A stretch of 64,000 nt of DNA from Puniceibacterium sp. IMCC21224. Its GTDB lineage: Bacteria > Pseudomonadota > Alphaproteobacteria > Rhodobacterales > Rhodobacteraceae. Below, one piece after another: positions 9,891-19,143 of the stretch. Position 1 is the stretch's first letter. Every line of letters begins with the position of its first letter. The notes under the pieces are model-generated. The model was not told where the DNA came from, did not search any database, and saw nothing but the letters and a program-made list of their open reading frames with translations. The position numbers were made by a program, and so were the translations under genes. The stretch lies in contig NZ_LDPY01000001.1 of the NCBI RefSeq assembly GCF_001038505.1, positions 3,162,001 to 3,226,000 on the forward strand, given 5' to 3'.

Positions 9891-9922
9891 GACTCACACA
9901 CTCTCTCTGGTGGCAAACCCCG

Positions 9923-9955
9923 AGACCGCGCAGCCGCGAGGCGCGCGGTCTTTTG
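9923..9955 (+). terminator. Rho-independent terminator after the DUF1127 gene
   Basis: AGACCGCGC at 9923-9931 pairs with GCGCGGTCT at 9943-9951, loop of 11 bases, followed by TTT. It lies 33 bp after the stop codon of the + strand gene. Confidence 0.85.
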
Positions 9956-10062
9956 CACGCCGACGATCAGTCGCGCCAAAACGTAAGAAACGATATTCTG
10001 ACCCCGTCCAATGGCCCGATCCACGTGGGTGCCGAACGGGCCACTGCCAGCGCGAAGCGGAG

Positions 10063-10407
10063 TCAGCTCAGGAACGGAGTCAGTTGTTCAAGACCCCAGC
10101 GGGTCACCGGATCAATCTGCATCATAAACGCGCCGGCCTTTTCAACCAACGACCCTTGGGTCAGTGTCGCGATCCGGGCAAGGTATTCCACCTCGCCCAT
10201 AGAATGCAGCAGCAGCCCCTTAAAGGCAAAAAAGCCCAATGCGATCATGACGATCGACCGTGGTGACGCGCCCGGCAGATTGCGGCGGGGATGATGTTGA
10301 ATCAGACCATTGCGGCCCAGCTTGGTGACATAACCCTGCGCAAGTTGGCGATGCTTCTTGGTCACAGCCCTGTGGCGCTTTTCGAATTTACGGAGTGCGT
10401 CGTCCAT
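10063..10407 (-). CDS. Small conserved membrane protein, unknown function
   Basis: A 114-aa protein. A basic N-terminal cytoplasmic part (KFEKRHRAVTKKHRQLAQGYVTKLGRNGL) is followed by one transmembrane segment (SIVMIALGFFAFKGLLLHSMG) and a C-terminal part of about 45 aa. Start 10407 (MDDALRKFEKRH) has GAGG upstream; the frame is open further 5' without support. I do not recognise the family. It lies downstream of prmA on the same strand. Confidence 0.7.
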   Translation of the reverse strand: MDDALRKFEKRHRAVTKKHRQLAQGYVTKLGRNGLIQHHPRRNLPGASPRSIVMIALGFFAFKGLLLHSMGEVEYLARIATLTQGSLVEKAGAFMMQIDPVTRWGLEQLTPFLS

Positions 10408-10519
10408 AGCGACCTCAAATACAATATCTCGGCCCCCACCGGATATACAAAAGTTAGCGCTGAAATGTGGCATAATTTGGGCAATTCGCGCCAGTTTTAG
10501 GCAATTGCCGCGAAACCCG

Positions 10520-11389
10520 TCAGGACCGGCGCAGCGTCAGCGTGGTCCATTCGCCGATTTGCTGACGTAACGTTAAATTAACCCCGTTCTGTTCATATGC
10601 AGCGATCACATCGTCGGCTTGTTCGTTCAACAGGCCCGACAGAATCGCATATCCCTTGGGTTGTAGGTGCTTTGCCATGTCGGGGGCCAGCGCAATCAGC
10701 GGTGCTTTCAGAATGTTGGCGAACACCAGATCAAAGGGTGCCGCAGCTGTCAGATCAGCATGATCAAAGCCCGTCGCCTCTAGGCATGTGACACGACCCA
10801 ATAGCCCATTTGCTGCCACATTTGCCTCGGCCACCGCCACGGCAACCTCGTCGATATCGCTCGCCCACACCGGATCAGGCCAGATCCGCGCCGCCGCCAT
10901 CGCCAGAACGGCGGTGCCACACCCCACATCCACGACCCGTTTGCCGACAAACCCGTCAGAGGCCAGCGCATCCAGCGCCTTAAGGCAACCCAGAGTCGTA
11001 CCGTGATGCCCGGTGCCAAATGCCATCGCCGCCTCGATCAGAAGCGGTACAGCGGCCTCGGGCACCTTGTCGGCATCATGACTGCCATAGACAAAGAAGC
11101 GCCCGGCCTCGACCGGCGTCAGCTCGCGGCGGACTTTGGCAACCCAATCCGTCTCGGGCAACTCAGAGATGACAAAGGGCTTCGCCCCGTAGATCGTGGC
11201 CAGAAGTTCCAGACCGGCGACGTCCGGGGTCTCGGTGAAATAGCCACCAACCTCCCAGGTACCGCTGCCATCCTCGATCTCGAAGACGCCAACACCAGTC
11301 GGTTCCGGCCACAGACCCTCCAATGCCTCGCCAAGCTCTTCGGCGGATTGCGGACCCCCAAGGGTGGTAAAGGCAGTAAAGGTCGGCAT
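10520..11389 (-). CDS. prmA: Ribosomal protein L11 methyltransferase PrmA
   Basis: A 289-aa SAM-dependent methyltransferase. The SAM motif is VVDVGCGTAVLAMAAA, preceded by AFGTGHHGTTLGCL and followed by FANILKAPLIALAPD, the PrmA pattern. The enzyme trimethylates L11, whose gene rplK lies elsewhere in this window. Two starts are possible: 11407, overlapping the MFS stop (ATGA), or 11389, which has AAGGAA eight bases upstream; the latter is used here. Translationally close to the upstream MFS gene. Confidence 0.92.
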   Translation of the reverse strand: MPTFTAFTTLGGPQSAEELGEALEGLWPEPTGVGVFEIEDGSGTWEVGGYFTETPDVAGLELLATIYGAKPFVISELPETDWVAKVRRELTPVEAGRFFVYGSHDADKVPEAAVPLLIEAAMAFGTGHHGTTLGCLKALDALASDGFVGKRVVDVGCGTAVLAMAAARIWPDPVWASDIDEVAVAVAEANVAANGLLGRVTCLEATGFDHADLTAAAPFDLVFANILKAPLIALAPDMAKHLQPKGYAILSGLLNEQADDVIAAYEQNGVNLTLRQQIGEWTTLTLRRS

Positions 11390-11403
11390 AGTTCGAAGTT
11401 CCT

Positions 11404-12636
11404 TCATTCAGCAGGCGCGGGCAGGATGCCCGAAAAAATCGTCTCGTTTCCCTGCGCAGGATGGCGTGGAATCAATAGCGCCAGCAGCAGCGACACGGAT
11501 GCCATCGCAGCGGCAAGGATGAACACCGCAGACGGCGATGTCAGCCACAGATAGCCCAACAGCACAGGCAGGAACACCGCAGCTATGTGATTGATGGTAA
11601 ACGCCACCGCCGCCGTCGGTGCAATATCCCCCGGATCGGCAATCTTTTGAAAATAGGTCTTGAGTGCCAGAGCCAGGGCAAAAAAGATGTGATCGATCAC
11701 ATACAGCGCCGCCGCCAGCACAACACCCCAGCCAAACCAGTATATTCCACCATACGCCAGGAACACCATCACCAGTCCGGTGTACTCAAAAATCAGTGTG
11801 TTGCGCTCGCCATATCGGAACACTGCCCGGCCCATCAACGGTGCAACAATGATGTTGACCACAAGGTTGATCAAAAACAGCCCCGTAACTTCGTGGACCT
11901 CGAACCCAAAGCGCTCGACCATCATGAATCCGGCGAAAACCATAAAGATCTGCCGCCGCGCGCCCGCCATGAACTGCAACAGGTAGTACAGCCAATACCG
12001 CCGCCGCAGGATCATCTTCTTGATCTGCGGGTTTGGCGCCTCGAACTGCGGAAAGGCAAAGACGCACCAGCCCACAATCAACAGCGTCAGCCCGCCCGAC
12101 GCCAGGTAGACAAAGTTATAGCTCAGATCGAACGCCTGCCAGGCCATCACGATGGCCACATAGGCCACCAACGTGGCCCCCGACGCCGCTGCCACCAACA
12201 GACCCAGAACCTTTGGCGCGCGATCCTTGGACAACCATTGCAATTGCAGTGATTGGTTCACTGTTTCATAATAATGAAACCCAATCGACGACAGCATGGT
12301 GATGGTCAGAATGCCCGCCATATGCGGAAACCATGCCGTCACCGCCGTAGCCACCCCCAACAACGCCAGCGACACCAGCGCCAGCGTCTGTTCGTGCACA
12401 AAGATGATGATAGCGATCACGCCAACCGCCAGAAAACCGGGGATCTCGCGCACCGTATGCAGCAGGCCGATATCACTACCGTCAAAGCCCGCCGCCGAAA
12501 CGACAAAATTGTTGAGCAGCGCCGACCACGTCGCAAACGACAGCGGCATCGCAATCGCCATCAAAAACAACAACGTCACCGGCCGCCGCCAGACCGGCAA
12601 TTCGCTGGCATTCGCCAACCGCACAACTTGCCGCAT
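11404..12636 (-). CDS. MFS transporter
   Basis: A 410-aa protein with about 12 transmembrane segments arranged in two halves, typical of the major facilitator superfamily. Hydrophobic runs include VTLLFLMAIAMPLSFATW, FLAVGVIAIIIFV and HIAAVFLPVLLGYLWL. The substrate cannot be told from the sequence. A copy of the dispersed 22-bp motif lies about 40 bp upstream of the start. Its 3' end overlaps or abuts the prmA start, so the two may be co-transcribed. Confidence 0.8.
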   Translation of the reverse strand: MRQVVRLANASELPVWRRPVTLLFLMAIAMPLSFATWSALLNNFVVSAAGFDGSDIGLLHTVREIPGFLAVGVIAIIIFVHEQTLALVSLALLGVATAVTAWFPHMAGILTITMLSSIGFHYYETVNQSLQLQWLSKDRAPKVLGLLVAAASGATLVAYVAIVMAWQAFDLSYNFVYLASGGLTLLIVGWCVFAFPQFEAPNPQIKKMILRRRYWLYYLLQFMAGARRQIFMVFAGFMMVERFGFEVHEVTGLFLINLVVNIIVAPLMGRAVFRYGERNTLIFEYTGLVMVFLAYGGIYWFGWGVVLAAALYVIDHIFFALALALKTYFQKIADPGDIAPTAAVAFTINHIAAVFLPVLLGYLWLTSPSAVFILAAAMASVSLLLALLIPRHPAQGNETIFSGILPAPAE

Positions 12637-12677
12637 CGCCCACCCCCCGAATGTCGCGCGGGGCCAAATCCACCCGG

Positions 12678-12699
12678 GCTTCTTCTCTTCTTAAATACG
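12678..12699. repeat. Dispersed 22-bp intergenic motif, copy 2
   Basis: Same motif and orientation as 7061-7082 (GCTTCTTCTCTT...AAATACG). It lies in the spacer between the ABC-2 permease gene and the MFS gene, again just upstream of a minus-strand start. Confidence 0.7.
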
Positions 12700-12809
12700 C
12701 ATCCTTGCGACGGTTCAAACTGGGGCCGGGCTTAGGGCAATACGCCCCCGCCCGGCACCTGCCGTTTCCGCACGCAGGTTGAACAAAACCGTCGGCAGGC
12801 CATACCGCT

Positions 12810-13571
12810 TCAGCTGCGGATGCGCCAGCCCGTCCGAAAGATCCACCAGATCGCCCCAAGGCACAGCCCGGTGAACACCAGAATCGCCAGCAGGCTCAGC
12901 CCGATCGGGACATCCGCCATACCAAAAAACGCCCAGCGAAATCCCGAGATCAGATAGACCACCGGATTAAACAGCGTGATGGTCTGCCACGCAGCAGGAA
13001 GCATCGAAATCGAATAGAACGACCCGCCCAGAAACACCAGCGGCGTCACAATCAGCAGCGGGACCAATTGCAACTGTTCGAAATTCCCTGCCCAGATACC
13101 GATGATGAACCCCAGCAGCGCAAAACTGGTACAGGTCAGCACCAGAAACAGCAACATGGCGACGGGATGCTGGATGCTCAGATCTACAAACAGCGCCGCG
13201 GTACCCAAAATGACCAGCCCGATGAACAGCGCCTTGGTTGCCGCCGCCCCCACATAGCCCATGACAATTTCCAGAAAATTGACCGGAGCCGAGAGCAATT
13301 CGTAGATCGTGCCGATGAACTTTGGGAAATAGATCCCGAATGACGCGTTTGAAATCGCCTGCGTGATCACCGACAGCATGATCAGCCCCGGCACGATAAA
13401 GGCGCCATAGCTCACGCCCTCGACCTCTTGGATCCGGCTGCCGATGGCGGCGCCGAACACCACGAAATACAGCGACGTTGATATCACCGGTGATATAAAA
13501 CTCTGCATCAGAGTACGAAAGAACCGTGCCATTTCATATAGGTAGATAGATTGTACTGCGCGCCAGTTCAT
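12810..13571 (-). CDS. ABC-2 type transporter permease
   Basis: A 253-aa integral membrane protein with six predicted transmembrane helices and the ABC-2 pattern: [20 protein letters not shown] near the N-terminus and [32 protein letters not shown] near the C-terminus. It resembles the YadH/NodJ group of exporters. Its start overlaps the stop of the ATPase gene (ATGA), so they form one exporter. Substrate unknown. Confidence 0.88.
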   Translation of the reverse strand: MNWRAVQSIYLYEMARFFRTLMQSFISPVISTSLYFVVFGAAIGSRIQEVEGVSYGAFIVPGLIMLSVITQAISNASFGIYFPKFIGTIYELLSAPVNFLEIVMGYVGAAATKALFIGLVILGTAALFVDLSIQHPVAMLLFLVLTCTSFALLGFIIGIWAGNFEQLQLVPLLIVTPLVFLGGSFYSISMLPAAWQTITLFNPVVYLISGFRWAFFGMADVPIGLSLLAILVFTGLCLGAIWWIFRTGWRIRS

Positions 13572-14503
13572 GCCGCGTCCTCCCCTTCGTGCACCATCGT
13601 GACAAAGATGTCCTCAAGCGACGATTGATGTGTTTGGATGTCGCGCAGCACCAGCCCGGCGTCGCTCATCCCTGCCATCAGCGTTGCGATCCCGGTGCGT
13701 TCTGCCATGGTGTCATAGGCGTAGATCAACGATTGCCCGTCCTCTGCAAGCTCAAGGTCGAACTGGACGAGCGATGGCGGGATAGCTGAAACCTTCTCCT
13801 GCAGATCAATGCGCAGCTGCTTTTTGCCCATGCGTGCCATCAGCGCGGCCTTGTCCTCGACCAGCAGCAACTGGCCCTTGTTGATCACACCAACGCGGTC
13901 AGCGATCGCCTCGGCCTCTTCGATGTAATGCGTGGTCAGGATGATCGTCACGCCATCAGCCTTGAGCCCGGCGACAATTTCCCACATGTCGCGACGCAGT
14001 TCGACGTCGACGCCTGCGGTCGGCTCGTCCAGAAACAGCACCCGTGGTTCGTGGCTCAGTGCCTTGGCGATCATCACCCGTCGTTTCATGCCGCCCGACA
14101 GCGCCCGAATCGGCGTGTCCTTTTTGTCCCACAGGGACAATTGCCGCAGAATCCGTTCGATCAGGGCATCATCCCGCTTTTTGCCGAACAACCCGCGCGA
14201 GAATCGTACAGTGTTCAACACCGCCTCAAACGGCTCAAGATTGATCTCTTGCGGCACCAGGCCGACAAGGGTGCGGGCATCTCTGTAGGCCTCAACCGTG
14301 TCGTGTCCGCCTACATGAATTTTGCCAGAACTTGCCGTGGTGATTCCGCAGATCGTTGAAATCAGAGTGGTCTTTCCGGCCCCGTTCGGCCCCAGCAGGG
14401 CCAGAATTTCGCCTTCCTCAATATCCAGCGTGATACCTTTGAGCGCTTCGAACCCTCCGGCGTAAACTTTTTTGACGTTTTCGATCCCGACCATTGTTGC
14501 CAT
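13568..14503 (-). CDS. ABC transporter ATP-binding protein (YadG-like)
   Basis: A 311-aa ATPase. Walker A is [14 protein letters not shown], the signature is [16 protein letters not shown], Walker B is [12 protein letters not shown], and the switch His lies in [11 protein letters not shown]. The C-terminal 90 residues follow the usual extension of ABC-2 exporter ATPases. Start 14503 has AGGAGA six bases upstream. It forms an operon with the permease that overlaps it by 4 bp. Confidence 0.9.
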   Translation of the reverse strand: MATMVGIENVKKVYAGGFEALKGITLDIEEGEILALLGPNGAGKTTLISTICGITTASSGKIHVGGHDTVEAYRDARTLVGLVPQEINLEPFEAVLNTVRFSRGLFGKKRDDALIERILRQLSLWDKKDTPIRALSGGMKRRVMIAKALSHEPRVLFLDEPTAGVDVELRRDMWEIVAGLKADGVTIILTTHYIEEAEAIADRVGVINKGQLLLVEDKAALMARMGKKQLRIDLQEKVSAIPPSLVQFDLELAEDGQSLIYAYDTMAERTGIATLMAGMSDAGLVLRDIQTHQSSLEDIFVTMVHEGEDAA

Positions 14504-14713
14504 CAGGGGTCTCCTTATTTCCTGGCGCAATCTAGACTGTTCAGTTCAGAACGCAATGTGCGCCAAACCGCCCTATCCTGTGCGCCCGTTCCATATAGGG
14601 TCGCCCCCTCGCCCTTGCATCGGCACAGAGGAGATTGTGACGCCATCCTGAAAATGATTTGCTCCGCATCACGCGACCAGCCGCCAACCTATCCAACAAA
14701 AAGGTTCATTTTC

Positions 14714-15409
14714 ATGACAAAAACAGCTTTGGTGACGGGGGGAACACGCGGTATCGGTCTGGCGATTGCCCGCGATCTGTCGCGCGACCACAATGTGGGC
14801 GTCGTCTGGAACACGACACCACCCAATGACCTGCCCCCAGCTGTACTTGCGATGCAAAGCGACCTGACCCAAGCCGGAAACTGCGCCGCTGTCGTCACCG
14901 CAACGATTGAGCGCTTTGGCCAGTTGGATGTCATCTTGAACAATGCCGGCGTTGCACAAACCACCCCTCTGGACAGCTTTGACGCGCCGACCCAAAGGGC
15001 GATCCTCGACGTCAACCTGCTGGTTCCGGGTGATCTTCTGGCAGCTTCGCTACCTCATCTGAAATCTGGTGCGGCCGTCGTCAACATTTCATCGGTGAAC
15101 GCCGTGTTGCCGCCCCGCGCAGCCGCACTCTTTGGCGCAAGCAAAGCCGCGCTGAACCTATGGACACGCGCAATGGCCAAGGAACTGGGCCCGCGCGGTA
15201 TCCGCGTCAACGCGGTATCACCCGGCGCCATCGACATCCCAGACAAACCCCGCCCCCCGGATCTGACCGCGCTGTTTGTCCAAGACACGGCACTGGGGCG
15301 GATCGGAGTGCCCGAAGATGTAGCGCGGGTCGTCCGGTTTCTGACCAGCGACGATGCAGGGTTTGTAACTGGCGAAATTCTGACGGTCTCGGGTGGCTAC
15401 AGGCTTTGA
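14714..15409 (+). CDS. SDR-family protein with Phe in place of the catalytic Tyr
   Basis: A 231-aa short-chain dehydrogenase/reductase fold protein. The NAD(P)-binding motif TGGTRGIGLA is at the N-terminus, NNAGVAQ is in place, and the C-terminal KELGPRGIRVNAVSPGAI and GEILTVSGGY are typical. The active site reads FGASK: position 140 is Phe where the family has Tyr of YxxxK; Lys144 and the Ser126/127 region are kept. It may have lost normal oxidoreductase activity. Start 14714 is supported by AAGG upstream. Convergent with hemE. Confidence 0.85.
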   Translation: MTKTALVTGGTRGIGLAIARDLSRDHNVGVVWNTTPPNDLPPAVLAMQSDLTQAGNCAAVVTATIERFGQLDVILNNAGVAQTTPLDSFDAPTQRAILDVNLLVPGDLLAASLPHLKSGAAVVNISSVNAVLPPRAAALFGASKAALNLWTRAMAKELGPRGIRVNAVSPGAIDIPDKPRPPDLTALFVQDTALGRIGVPEDVARVVRFLTSDDAGFVTGEILTVSGGYRL

Positions 15410-15442
15410 CCCCGCAGCCTTCTTAGCGGTGTCAGGATGCCG

Positions 15443-16471
15443 TCAGACGCCGCGCACGGTGTCGATCATCAGTTGCACATTCGCCGGATCCGCATCCGGC
15501 GTGATCCCGTGCCCGAGATTAAAGATATGCGGCCCGTTCGAAAAGGCCCGCACAATACGCCGCGTCTCGGACACCAGAGCGTCCCCACCGGTGACCATAT
15601 GCCGGGACGCCAGATTACCCTGCACACAGCCGCCCACCTGCACATGCTCAACGGCCCATTCGGCAGTCACGCTGTCATCCACGGCGACGCAATCTGCGCC
15701 GGTGGCTGCATGAAACCCGACATAACCCTTCGCCGCCTGACGCGGAAAGGCGATGACCGGAATCCCCGGATGCCGACGCTTGATCTCTTGCGTGATCAGC
15801 CGCGCGGGTTCCAAAGCATAGCGCTGGAAATCCTCATCTTTCAGCGATCCGGCCCAGCTGTCGAATAGCTTCACCACCTCGGCTCCTGCGTCGATCTGAG
15901 CGCTCAGATAATCCACTGTGGCTTCGGTCAACCGGTCCAAGATCGCCTCGAACAGCGCCCGGTTTTCCGCCTTCAGCGCATGGGCCGGCCCCTGATCCGG
16001 CGTGCCCTGTCCGGCGATCATATAGGTCGCCACCGTCCAGGGCGCCCCGGCAAAGCCGATCAACGTGATCTCAGGCGGCAGTTCGCGACGCAGGATTTTG
16101 ACCGTTTCGTAGATTGGGTTCAGCGTGTCATGGATCATCGCGCCCCGGCCCAACTTGTCGAAATCGGCCTGCGTGGTGATGGTCGACAGACGCGGCCCCT
16201 CTCCCGTCACGAACCACAGATCCGCGCCCAATGCCTGCGGCAGCAACAGAATGTCAGCAAACAGGATCGCCGCGTCAAAGCCATAGCGCCGGATCGGCTG
16301 TAACGTGACCTCGGCGGCCAGCTCTGGATTGTAGCACAGCGACAGAAAATCGCCGGCCTGCGCCCGCGTCGCTTTGTACTCGGGCAGATATCGGCCCGCC
16401 TGACGCATCATCCAGATCGGAGGGGTCGGCAAAGTTTCGCCCGCCAGCGCGCGCAGGATGGTCTTGGTCAT
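15443..16471 (-). CDS. hemE: Uroporphyrinogen decarboxylase HemE
   Basis: A 342-aa enzyme that decarboxylates uroporphyrinogen III to coproporphyrinogen III in haem synthesis. The signature [16 protein letters not shown] is at about residues 22-37, and [16 protein letters not shown] is the second conserved site. Start 16471 has AGAGGA upstream. It is transcribed divergently from hemC, whose start lies about 100 bp away, so the two haem genes may share a control region. Confidence 0.97.
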   Translation of the reverse strand: MTKTILRALAGETLPTPPIWMMRQAGRYLPEYKATRAQAGDFLSLCYNPELAAEVTLQPIRRYGFDAAILFADILLLPQALGADLWFVTGEGPRLSTITTQADFDKLGRGAMIHDTLNPIYETVKILRRELPPEITLIGFAGAPWTVATYMIAGQGTPDQGPAHALKAENRALFEAILDRLTEATVDYLSAQIDAGAEVVKLFDSWAGSLKDEDFQRYALEPARLITQEIKRRHPGIPVIAFPRQAAKGYVGFHAATGADCVAVDDSVTAEWAVEHVQVGGCVQGNLASRHMVTGGDALVSETRRIVRAFSNGPHIFNLGHGITPDADPANVQLMIDTVRGV

Positions 16472-16573
16472 GTTCGGTCCTCTCAGAGTTGCGTATGGGT
16501 CCAACGCCAGCGCCGATAAGTCAAGCCGCGACCAAGGTTGTCAGCCGACAACCCCGCGTCTAAGGATAGCGGC

Positions 16574-17536
16574 ATGACACCTGACCTGCCCTCCCCCGCT
16601 GCCCCCCTGCGTATCGGCACCCGTGGCTCGCCGCTGGCGCTGGCCCAGGCCCACGAGACGCGCGACCGCCTCGCCGCCGCGTTTGATCTGCCGCGCGATG
16701 CGTTTGAGATCGTGGTGATCAAGACCACAGGCGACCGGATTCAGGACCGCCCCCTCAAAGAGATCGGTGGCAAGGGCCTCTTTACCCGCGAGATCGAGGA
16801 TGATCTGCTGTCAGGCGCCATCGACATCGCCGTGCATTCAATGAAGGACATGCCGGTGCTGCAACCAGGCGGCCTGCTGCTCGACACCTACCTCCCGCGC
16901 GAGGATGTGCGCGACGCGTTTATCTCGGCCACCCATACAGGCATTTGCAACCTCGAGCAGGGCGCCACAGTCGGCACCTCGTCGCTGCGCCGCCGTGCGC
17001 AACTGCTGAACCGCCGACCGGACCTGAGCGTGGTCGAATTTCGCGGCAACATGCAGACCCGCCTGAAAAAGCTGGCCGACGGGGTGGCGACGGCCACGTT
17101 CCTCGCCATGGCCGGCCTCAACCGGATGGCAATGGACCACGTGCCCAAAACCGCCATCGCGATAACCGATATGCTGCCCGCCGTGGCACAAGGAGCCATA
17201 GGGATCGAACGCCGCGCCGACGACAGCCGCGTGGCGGATATGCTGGCGGCGATCCACGACAGACCGACCGGTGAACGCCTCGCCGCCGAGCGCGCCTTTC
17301 TCGCAGCGCTGGATGGTTCGTGCGAAACCCCGATTGCCGGTCTGGCAGATCTGGAGGGCGGCACGCTCATCCTGCGCGGTGAAGTGCTGCGCCCTGATGG
17401 CGCACAATCCCACTCCGGATCACGCAGCGGCGCCATCGCAGATGGCCCCGCGATGGGCCTGGATCTGGCGCGCGAACTGCTCGCTGCGGCCGGTCCCGGC
17501 TTTTTCGACTGGCACAGTGGCACGCCAAAAGTTTGA
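16574..17536 (+). CDS. hemC: Hydroxymethylbilane synthase HemC
   Basis: A 320-aa porphobilinogen deaminase. It begins LRIGTRGSPLALAQA; GTSSLRRRAQL and FRGNMQTRLKKL carry the substrate-binding arginines. Cys250 in LDGSCETPIA is the dipyrromethane cofactor attachment site. It polymerises four porphobilinogens to hydroxymethylbilane. Start 16574 (MTPDLPSP) has AAGGA upstream; the frame is open 12 codons further 5'. Divergent from hemE. Confidence 0.97.
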   Translation: MTPDLPSPAAPLRIGTRGSPLALAQAHETRDRLAAAFDLPRDAFEIVVIKTTGDRIQDRPLKEIGGKGLFTREIEDDLLSGAIDIAVHSMKDMPVLQPGGLLLDTYLPREDVRDAFISATHTGICNLEQGATVGTSSLRRRAQLLNRRPDLSVVEFRGNMQTRLKKLADGVATATFLAMAGLNRMAMDHVPKTAIAITDMLPAVAQGAIGIERRADDSRVADMLAAIHDRPTGERLAAERAFLAALDGSCETPIAGLADLEGGTLILRGEVLRPDGAQSHSGSRSGAIADGPAMGLDLARELLAAAGPGFFDWHSGTPKV

Positions 17537-17570
17537 ACCGACACGACCCCAGCCCCAAAAACCGCCCCCA

Positions 17571-17592
17571 GCTTCTTCTCTTTTAAAATACG
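17571..17592. repeat. Dispersed 22-bp intergenic motif, copy 3
   Basis: Third copy of GCTTCTTCTCTT...AAATACG, same orientation. It lies 35 bp after the hemC stop, between two convergent genes, so here it is not upstream of a start codon. Confidence 0.7.
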
Positions 17593-17733
17593 CTCTTTCG
17601 AAAACCTAAGTCACAGAACATCCGTCCCGGCCTTTGGACTACACTGGCAGCGCTCACATTTTTACTTGGCGATCACTCGCCAGCGGCAACGTGACTTGGG
17701 CATCAACCCCAGCGCGGCAACACTCCAACAGGG

Positions 17734-19143
17734 TCACTCGGGATACACTTTGCCCGGATTGAGGATGCCTTTCGGGTCCAGCGCCGTTTTGATCGCCTGC
17801 ATCGCCGCAAGCGCAACTTTATCCTTGCGCCGCGCCATCGACGGCAGCTTGGTCAGGCCAATCCCGTGCTCGGCCGAGAAAGATCCGCCCAGCGCAAGGA
17901 CCTCATCCTCAACCGCCTCCATCACCGGTGCCATCATATCGCGGCCAGAGGCCCAGACCGCGTAATGCACGTTGCCATCCCCCAGATGCGACACCACCAC
18001 CGGGCGCGCAGCGGGGTCGAGCTGCGACAGCCGCGCGTCCATCCGCTCGAGAAACACTGCCACCTTGTCCAGCGGCACCGCGATATCATTGTTGACCGCA
18101 AAGGGGCTGCTCAGCGACACCTCGCCCGCGGCTTCGCGTCGCGTCCACATCTCGGCGCGTTGCGATTCGGTCTGGGCGACAATCGCGTCCAGCACCTCGC
18201 CACGTGCGGCAAAGGCATTCAGAACATCTTCGAGGTGGTCCATCACCGGCGCGGTTCCATCCGGTCCCGGCTCGGCGTCGCGGGCGGCGATGGCGCCGAC
18301 CTCAACCAGAACACTCACTTCGTAGGCCGTATCAAATGGTGGCCGACGGTCGGGGAAATGCGCGCCCCAAGCCTCAAGATAACCGCGCGGCATATATTCG
18401 AATGCCTCGACCGCGCCGCCAGTCGCCGCCTGAAGCGCATTGAGCAACGACAAAGCCGCATCCAATCCCCCCACAGCCACCATCGCCGTGGCATAGGCAC
18501 GGGGGCGCGGCACCAGTTTCAGGACGGCGCCGGTGATCACCGCCAGTGTGCCCTCGGCCCCGATCAGCAAATGTTTGAGATTGAGGCCCGAGTTATCCTT
18601 GTGCAGCGCGCCCATCAGATCCATCACCCGGCCGTCGGCCAGCACGGCCTCGATCCCCAGCACCAGATCGCGTGTATTGCCGTACCGCAATACGTTGGAC
18701 CCGCCGGCATTGGTGCTCAGAAAGCCGCCGACCATGGTCGAGCCACGCGCGCCAAAGGTCAGCGGAAACAACAGATCCTGCGCTGCGGCGGCATCGTGCA
18801 ACGTCGACAGCACCACGCCAGCCTCAACCACGGCGATACGTGCCTGGGGCCGGATCTCGCGGATGCGATTCATCCGTGCCAGCGACAGCATGATCGCGCC
18901 TTCGCCGCTGGTTCCCCCGGCCAGGCCGGTGTTCCCGCCAACCGGCACCACGGGTGTGGCCGTCTCATGCGCGATGCGCATCACCGCTGACACCTCTTGG
19001 GTCGATACGGGGCGCGCCACACAGAGCGGCGTCCAGCGATATTGCCCCGACCAGTCCCGTGACCACGGTTCGGCGTCCGCACCGGTCAACACCTGTGCAT
19101 CGCCCAGCGCCGCGCGCAGTGCCGTCAGTATCGTGTCGCTCAT
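17734..19143 (-). CDS. FAD-linked oxidase (GlcD / D-2-hydroxyglutarate dehydrogenase type)
   Basis: A 469-aa flavoprotein. The FAD-binding PCMH domain contains VVPVGGNTGLAGGTSGE and GGFLSTNAGGSNVLRYGNTRDL. The C-terminal FAD-oxidase domain ends with SAEHGIGLTK and LDPKGILNPGKV. Members oxidise D-2-hydroxy acids such as glycolate, D-lactate or D-2-hydroxyglutarate; which one cannot be told here. Start 19143 overlaps the stop of the DUF4198 gene (ATGA). It is the last gene of a cluster with a FAH-family hydrolase. Confidence 0.88.
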   Translation of the reverse strand: MSDTILTALRAALGDAQVLTGADAEPWSRDWSGQYRWTPLCVARPVSTQEVSAVMRIAHETATPVVPVGGNTGLAGGTSGEGAIMLSLARMNRIREIRPQARIAVVEAGVVLSTLHDAAAAQDLLFPLTFGARGSTMVGGFLSTNAGGSNVLRYGNTRDLVLGIEAVLADGRVMDLMGALHKDNSGLNLKHLLIGAEGTLAVITGAVLKLVPRPRAYATAMVAVGGLDAALSLLNALQAATGGAVEAFEYMPRGYLEAWGAHFPDRRPPFDTAYEVSVLVEVGAIAARDAEPGPDGTAPVMDHLEDVLNAFAARGEVLDAIVAQTESQRAEMWTRREAAGEVSLSSPFAVNNDIAVPLDKVAVFLERMDARLSQLDPAARPVVVSHLGDGNVHYAVWASGRDMMAPVMEAVEDEVLALGGSFSAEHGIGLTKLPSMARRKDKVALAAMQAIKTALDPKGILNPGKVYPE

